Source of the DNA: Litsea cubeba
Taxonomy: Eukaryota > Streptophyta > Magnoliopsida > Laurales > Lauraceae
Direction: 5' to 3'
Length of the DNA: 64,000 nucleotides
NCBI GenBank assembly: GCA_012931725.1
Contig: CM022951.1
Span: forward strand, 33,957,308 to 34,021,307
Shown here: positions 55,132 to 64,000 of the stretch, in pieces
Position numbering within the stretch: position 1 is the stretch's first letter
How the letters are laid out: each line of letters begins with the position of its first letter
Program-made: the position numbers and the translations under genes
Notes under the pieces: generated by a model
The model's input: the letters and a program-made list of their open reading frames with translations, nothing else
The model's database searches: none
Told to the model about the DNA's origin: nothing

Positions 55132-57710
55132 TTGTTGACACCAAAAATGTCAATTTGCCTCTTCAAGATCCAAAGAGCTACATGAAGTCGCAACCTGCCA
55201 TAAATAGGCAATGCTACTTCCAAAAAATCAAATCTTGTCAGAATCAGACAAAAACTGCAAGATCCTTCAAGACAGCCAAAAGAAGAGTACACAAGAAGTT
55301 TCAGGCCATTTCAAAATCATTTGGCCTAACTTCGCTTCTCCGGCAGCTGAAAAGGAGCTCCCGACGGCGAAAGCATTGGAGACACCAAATCTTCGATCAG
55401 AGCCAATGGATGGTCTCAAAATACATCCAAAAGGCTCCACGTCAAGTTTCGAGTCAAACCGACAACGTTTGACCCTACATTAACCCTCAAACAGCTAAAT
55501 CAAGCCTCTCGGTGGCGAGAACCACCGAGGCCATCACTCATCAGATAGAGCACATGGACGGCTTCAAAATGCTTACAAAGGGCTACACGTCAAATTTCAG
55601 GTCATTTCGACAACATTTGACCATAGTTTGACGCTCGGAAGCCAAATCAGGCCTCTCGGCGGCGAAGCTCCCCGGGACTATGGTTTCCAAGACAGAGCCT
55701 ATGGATCATCTTAAAATGATCCCAACAGGTTTCCTGTCAAATTTCAAGTCGATCGGACATCGGTTGACCGCACATCAAACCGCGACATCTTCATCGCGAC
55801 AAAAGCAAGTCTACTTGTGATAGGACCCCAAACGGCTTCAAAACTCAAACAAAAGCCTATGGTTGGTCTTATTTATTGCTCAGCAGGCTTCACCCCAAAT
55901 TTCAGGTCATTCCGACATCGTTTGGCCTAGTTTCAGCTTCTAACGGAAAATCGGCAGCTCTGAACGACAAAGTCTTCGGCTTTCTCGGAAAATTGGAAAC
56001 TTTGCAAAATAAAATGCAAGGATTCTCATCAGATTTTCTACAGGGAAAACAGGCCAATAAATGATAAAAAATATCAAGGAAAAATACAGAAGAAAAAAGA
56101 ATCGAAAAACAGTAAAAACGGACACAAAACGGGACAAAATGGGGAAAAACCCCCCCATGGTCGCAGACCCCTGCGACCCTGGGCCAGGGTCGCTGGCGAC
56201 CCTGGGGCCAGGGATCGCCCGATGGGCCCCGGAAACCCCGTTTTTCACCGTTTTTTCGCGATTCGAAGCGTTCGGCCTCTGGTATTTTCTAAAATTCATA
56301 CTTTTGAGACACCAAATCCTCTGACATCCGTAAAAAACACGGGTTAATCATCAAGAGTATCGAAATCAACATTGATCGCCGACTGGTAAAAAAAAAGTAT
56401 GCTTTCTACCAAACCGATCAAGAAATCGACAGGACAGATGACTCCGACCCACTGTTGGCAACCAACACCCGAAGTTACATGGTCATCCGAGGTCGATCTA
56501 CATGAAGATCCATCGATGATCATCGTCGGAAGAATCCCAAAAGACGCGGCATGGCCCGCGACTCTTCAACTGCTCGACGACCACTTAATGCGATTAATTG
56601 ACTAGCTTTATTACAGTCATTAATCCATTTCTTTGGACGGACCAATCAGAAGCAAGCATCCGGGAGTTACAAGTCAAGAGATTCATGGCATTTAACCCAT
56701 GAAACTCCTCCCATCATGGCGATTAAAGTCGATTAAATGCCCTCAATCTCCTCCGGCCATTCAGAAGCCAAGAAAAAGGAGTTACAAAATAAAGAATTCA
56801 ATCTTGTAACTCCTCCCTTTATGTAGCTTTATGACAATTAAGGCTCATAAACCCTCATAAATGGCTACCTAAAAGCTTATAAATAGGAGAGCATTCCAAA
56901 GAAATCCAGATCGAAAAAAAAAAACACAAAGACACGGACAAAGCACAGAAATTCAGAGAAGGAAAAGAGAGAAAACTCTGCGGAAGTTCTACACCGACCA
57001 CCGCTATAAGGTGACAAAAGTCCCTTGGGGGGTAACCCCCCCCCCCAAGGTCCTTGCCTTCTCCTTCTGCGTCCAAATGGCTTAGACGTGGCTTTTCAGC
57101 CCGTCTACTCGGCTTTTTATTGGACATAGGACCTCCTTTTGGTCTTTGTTCTCTAAAAACCTGAGGTTATAGCCAAGCCAAGCGAATCAATAGCATCCTC
57201 TGTTCTCATCTGCATGGATGATGGCGAAGTCCACATATGGCTTGCGACCGTCAATCTGAACGGGTCCTCCACAATCTACTGAGAAGTTAGATCCTCATTT
57301 TCTTGCTTTTCATTGTAGTTTGTATTTTTTTTAAAGAGACAAAAATCACAACCCTTGTCTTTCATTATTGATAAGAATTATAAATCGGCTATAAACGCCA
57401 AAATCGGCTATAAACGCCAAAAATCGGCAATAAACGCCAAAAAAATCGCCTTTCACGGCAAATCAAGAAAATGTCTCTTTTCTTAAATATATGTGCAATG
57501 AAAAACTTGAAAGAAGTTGATTTCTTTTTTACTTGCGAAGGTTGATCTCCGGATTACCACTTGCAATTCCAAGTAAAATAGAAAATCTGGCACACCCACA
57601 CAAAAGAAATGTTGATGCACGCCCTTGCCCCCCGGTTACGAAAGGGTCGGACCCAACGGACTCCCACGTCCGCCGACCTCGGTAGAACCAGGCAGGAGCG
57701 CGGCCCATCA
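55132..57710 (+). repeat. 5' LTR of second gypsy element (copy 3), 2579 bp
   Basis: It starts TGTTGACACCAAAAATG and ends GGCCCATCA. TATA box TTATAAATAGG near 56878. A GGGGGGTAACCCCCC inverted repeat lies near 57026. It includes AT-rich U3 and a GGTCGGACCCAACGG region near its end. Confidence 0.85.
56878..56888 (+). promoter_or_regulatory. TATA box of second gypsy LTR
   Basis: TTATAAATAGG, conserved at the equivalent place in copy 2 (near 53755) and diverged in copy 1 (near 50758). Confidence 0.6.
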
Positions 57711-57713
57711 AGC

Positions 57714-57733
57714 TGGCACAGCCGGTGGGACAC
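57714..57733 (+). other. Primer binding site of second gypsy element
   Basis: TGGCACAGCCGGTGGGACAC, three bases after the LTR end. It parallels the site after copy 1. Confidence 0.5.
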
Positions 57734-59497
57734 GTTCATTTGAGAACACGATGCTAGAAATGAAATATTTGCATATCATATCTTTTGCTCTATGCTTATA
57801 TTTCTTTTCTCGATTCCTTGGCTAGTTTCTAATTGGTGGCCTATGTTGGATTCCGCATCTAAAAAAATTGAGATGAGATTTTTTGGAAATTTCTAATTCT
57901 TTGAATTTATTTCCACTCTTTCTCTTTTTAAAAAAAAATAAAAATAAAAAATCAGATTTTTCATTTTGAATTCAAAATTAAGAAACCTTGATCCTTTCCT
58001 ATCGTTCATCGCGCTTGCATAAATGTTGAGCTTGTTCGACTAAGGTTTTGGGCCATCGTTTCTTTTCGATGAGTTCATTAAAGATCTAAAAAAAAAATAA
58101 AAAAACAAAAAATCAGATTTTTCATTTTGGATTCAAAATTGAGAAACCTTGATCCTTTCCTATCGTTCATCGCGCTTGCAGAAATGTTGAGCCTGTTCGA
58201 CTAAGGTTTTGGGCCATCGTTTCTCTTCGATGAGTTCATTAAAGATCTAAAAAAATATATATATAAATAAAAAATAAAAAATAAAAATAAAAAATTAGAT
58301 TTCTCGGTTTGAATTCAAAATTGAGAAACCTTGATCCTTTCCTATCGTTCATTGTGCTTGCAGAAATGTTGAGCCTGTTCGACTAAGGTTTTGGGCCATC
58401 GTTTCTCTTCGATGAGTTCATTAAAGATCTAAATATATATATATAAAAAAACAAAAAAAAAGACATAGACCACTAAGGTTAAACCAACTGTGTTCTTTGA
58501 TCATGGTTGATTCAAGAAAAGCCTTGTCCAGAGTGTGGAGACAGCTTGACTGTTCTAGGCAAGGGTCCTCCAAACGGGTTCATTAAGTAATCCTACCATT
58601 ACCTGGGGGCAATTTTATCAATCAAGATTTCATAAGACCGGGTTAGGAGGCCTATGTGTACTCTCTCGTCTTTTAAATAAATTTTTTCAAAAATAAAATT
58701 TTTAAAATAAAAAATAAAAAATAAAAAATTTTTCAAAAAAAAATCTTAAAAAAAATAAAAAAATAATAAATAATAAATAAAAAGATTTAAAAAAATCTTC
58801 AAAAAAAAAAAAAAACTTCCATCATTTTGGGTTTAGATTGGAGAAATCTTGGTCTTCTCCTTTCTGAGCACTGGCGCTCTTGGAAATCGCTGAGCCCGTG
58901 TTCAGATTGGAGTGCCTTTTGCTCTCTTTGATGAACCCGATATTGACCTTTAAAAAAAAAAAAAAAAACTCGTCATTTTTGAATTCAGATCCGAGAAATT
59001 ATGGTTCATTTCTTTATGAGCACTGGCGCTCGCGGAAATCGCTGAGCCCGTGTTCAGATCGGAATACCATCTGCTCTCTTTGATGAATCCAATCTTGACC
59101 TTTCAAAACAGAGAATCTCATCTCATGGATGCGGTCTCAAAACATTTGTGTCCAGCGGTACTACTACGCCCTTTCAGGGTCTACTGTATTGCGACCGGCA
59201 CATTTGTAACTCCAACTTTATATTCTTCTTACCTCGAGTAAGCTCTGCTTCTCGATAAGTCGAATTTAAGTTCATAATTACTTCTAGCAGTCACTGGAAC
59301 GCTTATTCTGGGCTTACCATACTTGCGATCATAACAATTGTACCCTCTATGGCATTTTGCCTTCTTCATATTGCTTGGGTCATCTCCCTCGAGCAATTTG
59401 AAAAGACAAAACCATAGAACTTCCCATTTATGATCATTATATTCTTGTGATTACTAATGGATGTGGTCTTGTTTCAGAAACTTTTCGAAAACTAACA
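57734..59497 (+). other. Long leader with tandem arrays and A-rich tracts
   Basis: 57940-58440 holds three units of about 165-180 bases (TTCAAAATTGAGAAACC, CCTATCGTTCATCGCGCTTG, TTTTGGGCCATCG) separated by growing A/T-rich spacers. 58680-58815 is almost pure A/T. 58816-59110 has two units of about 145 bases (GAGCACTGGCGCTC, AATCGCTGAGCCCGTGTTCAG). A TTGTTTCAG acceptor-like word lies at 59470-59478, 20 bases before the gag ATG. Confidence 0.75.
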
Positions 59498-61000
59498 ATG
59501 GCAGCTTCACTAACCATTACCTTCGACGAGGACAAGCACCAACTTATGCTTCAACAGAAGTAAACTACGCGCACCTATAAGCGCCCCATCAGCTGCCGAA
59601 GCGTCAACTCCCTCGGCAACTCTCAAAGCTCCGGGTCGACCTCGACTCCCCGGACTATTGTCTTTGGGACGTTGGGACCATTCTCACTTCCCGAGGAATA
59701 AACTGCTCCTTCCAAGAAGCAGAAACTCGCCTCTCAACGTGTCACTACCGTGACACCAAAGGCGAGCACCAGAAGGCCCGAAGCCCGTGGCAGCCCCACG
59801 AAGCCTCGACCATCAAATGACCAGGTCTATCCCAAGACTTGGTCCCCAAGACCTTCACCAAAACAGAGAAGGTCCCAAACATCTACCAAGCCAGCATTCC
59901 TGGCCCCACTCAAGGAAAACCGGTTCTACCCTCTTGCCTACATGAAAGAGGAGAGACCCATCTCCAACCTGACTCCCAAGTCAACCCAGCATGAGCCAGC
60001 TTGTTCCTACAAGCCCAAAATCAAGTCATGCATCACAAGGCCTTTGCAAGCACCTGCTAAGGCCTACAAACCTGCAGTTCGACCCTTCATCTCTATAGGG
60101 GCCGAACTCCAAAAATTCAAAGCTTCGCTGCAACAGGCGAAGGACAGGGTTCGCATCCTGTCCTTGGCCAGCTACAAAGAAGACAGGCTCAGCTGTTGCG
60201 CCCGAGGGAGCACATCCTTCATTGTCAAAGCCCAGCCAGAGCTGACCGAAGCTCAAGTTGCTCGTCGTATACGCCGCCGCGCGTCATATCGGCAAAAGAG
60301 ACTAGAGAAGCAAAGGACCCATCCTCCTACACTTCAAGTCTCTCCCAAATGGGTCGAAAATGAAAGACCCAACCAAGTTGCTGCTGTCCATATGGTTGGA
60401 AAAACCAGAAGATGCCAAAAGTCAGCAACAAAAATCCATGTCCGACGTCTGATGACCCGCAGCGTCTCCAAGACAAGAAGACATTCAGAAGAATCCCCTG
60501 CTCCTTCAAGCAAAGGACGGCAGAGTGATCCTTCCTCAAGCTCTTCTTCAAAAAGAATGAGCCCCAGCCCAGTCACCAGGATTGTTTCTTCGTTCGAATC
60601 ACGAAGGATGAATGTCTTTGCTACAAATTCTGAGCCACCACCCCGCAATCCACCTCAAGATGATGCGATCACCCGCATCCAGCAGTTGGAACAAGGCCAA
60701 CAGAGGATTGAAACTCTAATGGAAAACCTTCTCATCGCCTTCCAAAATCAGGCGAACAATGAACCTCCTCCGAATCATCAAGACGATGAGGTAAATGGAG
60801 AAGAAAATGAGTCACGCGCCCTTACCAAAAAGGACATAGACAGTATCCTCGCCAAAGCAAAAGAAGAGGATATACTCAAGGAGCATGGGATCAAGGCACC
60901 ATATCCCTTATGGATGGACTCGGTCCTGTTCTCCACAAAAATTCAAGGATCCTACTCTCCAAACATATACGGGGAAAGGATCAGCCAGATAGCACGTCAT
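59498..61000 (+). pseudogene. Second gypsy gag, N-terminal part
   Basis: The ATG at 59498 (MAASLTITFDEDKH) is in frame with the long basic Pro/Ser/Lys/Arg-rich region that follows. TAA codons at 59561 and 59699 interrupt it. From about 60660 comes a short coiled coil (TRIQQLEQGQQRIETLMEN), an acidic patch, then APYPLWMDSVLFSTKIQGSYSP. This is the conserved lead-in to the gag core. Near 60965-60990 the frame shifts and a TAG precedes the HVIHFKILTG core. The long N-terminal extension is unusual and resembles the extra N-terminal ORF of Ogre-type elements. Confidence 0.75.
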
Positions 61001-63494
61001 CCACTTCAAGATCTTGACGGGAGCTATCGCGGATCAAGATGCACTCAAGATCCACCTCTTTGCAAGTTACCTAAAAGGTATGGCCTTCGATTGGTACTCC
61101 ACTCTGCCGGAGGACTCCATCCAAAATTGGGCCATGCTAGAGACACGCTTCCTGACTCACTTCAAAGGTGAGGATCATCCCGCTACTATGGCTCAGCTGT
61201 GCAGCTTAAAACAGGGGGAGAATGAGTCAACATATGACTTCATTCACAAGTGGAAAGCAATGGCATACAAATGCTCTGATGTATTGCCACAAGCGTCGCT
61301 AGTCGACATCTGCCGAAACAACATGAGAGCCAGAATCCGCTCCATGATCATCGGCAACAAATCAAAAAACCTGGGAGAACTCCTAGAAGCTTCCATGGAA
61401 GCTGAAACGGTGATTAAAGACCTCAACAGTCAGAAATCATCAAGAAAAGAGCCAACCGCCATTGCAACCTCAAAACCAAAGAAAAAAGAGGTCCTCAATG
61501 TGCAGACCAAGTCAGCTCCTCAGCCACCAAAGAAAGCTGAAAACAAAGCTACTGGTAAGAGACTTGAACTCTCTGATGCCTTAAAAGAACGAGTAGAGAA
61601 GAAATACCCGTTTGATGAAGAGGTTGATGAAATCTTCGGGGCTCTTGTGGCAAACGGCAAGCTCACCTTACCTGAACCAAAAAGACCGGGTGATGTTGGC
61701 AAAACCAACGATCCTCGGTACTGTCCATACCACCAGATGATCTCGCATCCTCTCAATCAATGCTTCATTGTGAGGGAGAAAATAAACGAGATGTGGAAAA
61801 ACGGAGTCATCACATTTGACAAAAACTATGGGTCTGCCTCCATCAACATGGTAAGATGTGGACAAACATCAAAATCACCGAAGAAGAAGATCACTACTTC
61901 CTTCAAGGTGATAAACTCAATCCAAGCGTCCGAGGAATTGGTTCCTTACCCGACACCAGATGGACAACCCATATGGGTACATCCCGATCTCCTGGAAGAT
62001 GAAAATTGGGAGGTCGTGAAAACAAAGCCTACAGCTCAACAGCGAAGGCAGGCTAGGAAATATCTCCTCAAGCTCAAACGGCAAGAGAAGACCCAGCCAA
62101 AACAAGAAGTCAAAGAAAAGGCAGAGGCTTCCTCAACCGCTTCACTGAAGGCAACAAAAACATCCCTTCCAGAGACTTCAAAGGGGGTAAGAAAATTCAC
62201 TCTCAGTGATTTCATGCCACCTCAATTCAAAGAAGCCACGCAGGAGGCATCATACTCTTGTAATTCGGTAGTTGGATTCTCTATTGATGGATACGAGTCC
62301 AGCGACACCGATGATGGATTCGAATCCAACTACACAGACGAGTGAGAGGAGTCCCTTGAAACAGGAGAATACCTCTCCGATGAAGAATGGGTTCCTGAGA
62401 ATCATCTTATGCCAGTAATCTGGTATAACCCCCTATAGCCACAAGGATCCTGGTCTGATGATGAAGAAGACCAAGAGGCTGTACAAGAAAATGCTGCTGA
62501 CCCAGCACCTCTCATTGCTCCAGTGGAAATCAACCATGTTGAGCCACAAAGAGTTGATGAAGAAGAAGATTTGGCTCCCATGCATGATCTTGAAGAATAT
62601 GCAAGGATCTTGCAGCGTCTCGCTCTAGAACAAGAGCAAGACTGCGTCAACGAGCCTCCTCGTAATCTAGAGCCTGAAGTCCCTGAAGACCATCAGGTAC
62701 ATCCTCCCTTAACTCCTAAAAATGGAGAAAATTGCTGGATAGACGATCTTCTTACATCCGAGGATGAGTCTGACTCCGATCAGGCAACGTCTCTCGTCAG
62801 AGCTTCCTGGGATGTAATAATTTGGGATTATAGCTCTTCCGAAGCATCGTCTGATGAGAGCACTTACACTCCGGCGACGCCTAGCAATGTATCTTCTGGA
62901 ACCACCTCATCTCACGTGACTTTCACTGAGATGACACCGTCTCAGGTTTCTTCTCCTGAGACTGTGACTTCAAAGTTCACACCCTTCCTGACTGAAGAAT
63001 TCCCAGCTATTGATGCTTGGGACGATGAATTGGTCAACGAAGAAGAAAGGTTGCTGGATGCTGTTCAGGACTTGTTCCCGAAAAATGCTCCGTGCAACAC
63101 AATCAATGAGGATGGCAACTCCGCTGCTGATATATCCTCAACAAATGAAAAGCGACAGCCTCTTGACCCTGAAGACAATCTTCCAAACGAAGACCCTTCT
63201 CAAGAAGCTCTCGAAGTTGGTAGAGGCACCCGCTCTGGCCGGGACTACCACAAAAATTACAACCAATCTTTCTTTACATATGTAAATCCTTTGGGAAAAG
63301 ATTTTGTAAGCGCCCCTAGTGGCAACAATGATGAACATGCAGGCCCTAAGGAGGCTTTCAAGTATAACTTGATTGAACACTTCAAGCACATACCTGCACG
63401 TCTGCACATCCTAGATTTGTTGCGAATGTCTCCGCACACTCGTGATAATCTCATCTCAGAATTACAAAAGCTGTATGAGGATGTCGACAAATAA
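61001..63494 (+). pseudogene. Second gypsy gag core and acidic linker
   Basis: The frame after the shift reads the retrotrans_gag core (FASYLKGMAFDWYSTLP, CSLKQGENESTYDFIHKW, 61050-61260) and a zinc-knuckle-like YCPYHQMISHPLNQC (near 61720). It continues as a Lys-rich and then very acidic Ser/Glu/Asp-rich region. TGA 62343 and TAG 62436 interrupt it (the latter in a PLQPQG-like context), and it ends at TAA 63492. The last part carries GRGTRSGRDYHKN and FKHIPARLHILDLLRMSPHTRDNL, a conserved Tat pre-protease motif. Confidence 0.8.
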
Positions 63495-63609
63495 GGCCCG
63501 CAAGTCCTCCAAATTGAAATGGATTACCGGGTCAAAAACTCAGAAGCCTCCTCAAAGGGAGAAAAGAAGAAAACTGAGGGATCATGCATTGAATGCCTCT
63601 CGGTTAAAT

Positions 63610-64000
63610 AAGCAGCCAGTGCAACCATCCCTTCACAAAGGACGACCTCCTACTTGGCGAAACAAGGCATAATCGACCCCTGTACTTCACAGGGTACATC
63701 AAGGAAATGCCTATGCACAGAGTTCAGATCGACCCAGGTTCTGCACTCAACCTCATCTCCACATCGGCTCTCGAAGAGTTGGGCATCCCACCCAACAAAC
63801 TGAGCCACACATCTGTATCTATCTTTGGATACGATGGGAGTACTCAAAGGCCTATCGGCAAAATCAGGTTCAAGTTGCAGATCGGTGATCTTATCTCTAA
63901 GGTCACAGTGTATGCAATAAAAACCCCTTCATGCTACAACATCCTTCTTGGACGCCCTTGGATCCATGAGAATGGTGTTGTCCCTTCAACTCTACATCAA
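63610..64000 (+). pseudogene. Second gypsy aspartic protease, start of pol, partial
   Basis: A different frame from the linker, open from about 63610 to the window edge, reads KDDLLLGET, LYFTGYIKEMPMHRVQIDPGS and NLISTSALEELGI. It ends with NILLGRPWIHENGVVPSTLH. DPGS stands in the place of the usual D(T/S)G active site, as in some Tat proteases. It is cut by the window end. Confidence 0.8.

Larger units (their letters stand above)
55132..64000 (+). mobile_element. Second Tat-type gypsy element, 3' part outside window
   Basis: 5' LTR (55132-57710), primer site, a 1.8-kb leader of tandem arrays, gag, an acidic region and the start of protease occur in order. Assignment to Tat rests on three things: the gag words DWYSTLPEDSIQNW and YCPYHQMISHPLNQC, the acidic linker ending in a PARLHILDLLRMS motif, and the protease words QIDPGSALNLIS and NILLGRPWIHE. 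The coding region has stops and frameshifts. The element is distinct in sequence from the one at 6875-24264. Confidence 0.85.

Overview
This is a plant nuclear DNA window: a densely nested graveyard of transposable elements around one intact single-copy-type host gene. The organism is a flowering plant. The evidence is the Ty1/copia Angela-like and SIRE-like elements, two Ty3/gypsy Tat-lineage elements (one with the extra archaeal-type RNase H), hAT and Mutator-like non-autonomous elements, and a spliced eukaryotic elongation factor 2 gene of plant type. I cannot name the species from sequence alone. Nothing bacterial, organellar or CRISPR-like is present.

Layout. 1-6874: 3' part of an Angela/BARE-like copia element (long leader with repeated hairpins, broken gag-pol, 1.94-kb 3' LTR). 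It sits inside the 5' LTR of a large Tat-type gypsy element that runs to 24264. That gypsy element has been hit at least three times. The copia lies in its 5' LTR, a 1.57-kb hAT-like element (7464-9029) splits gag, and a 3.98-kb solo LTR (16728-20705) splits a minus-strand accessory gene. Subtracting the hAT element, one 8-bp target duplication and a 23-bp tandem duplication puts gag back in one frame. Pol then runs in that frame to 14551 with many stops but no frameshift. The accessory gene (22879 down to 16490) carries a Transposase_28-like N-terminal region, a basic/Pro-rich middle, a coiled coil, candidate small introns and its own minus-strand TATA box.

24270-31077: a cluster of inverted-repeat elements: a foldback element, a 3.5-kb Mutator-like element with about 0.6-kb terminal inverted repeats, and three MITEs. 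Several are inserted into (TA)n tracts. 31200-39195: a degraded Mutator-like element carrying a captured fragment of an ARM-repeat (ARO-like) gene. It is interrupted by a very young SIRE-like copia element (32375-38620, perfect 5-bp target duplication, LTRs differing by one visible 18-bp indel). The copia's 1166-codon ORF is open but has lost nearly all of reverse transcriptase and RNase H.

39640-45600: the eEF2 gene (843 aa, intact), with a 5' UTR exon, a 2.5-kb 5' UTR intron, an ATG-ending exon, a short exon 3 and a long last exon. A telo-box-like AAACCCTAA motif lies in the leader, as is known for plant translation genes. 45600-49032: intergenic DNA with small tandem repeats and a textbook hAT MITE (48066-48637, 8-bp target duplication).

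49033-64000: three copies of a 2.5-kb LTR that starts TGTTGACACC (49033, 52508, 55132). The first two belong to an internally deleted, rearranged copy. The third is the 5' LTR of a second Tat-type gypsy element whose leader (A-rich tandem arrays), gag and protease start run off the window end. Its coding region is broken by stops and frameshifts.
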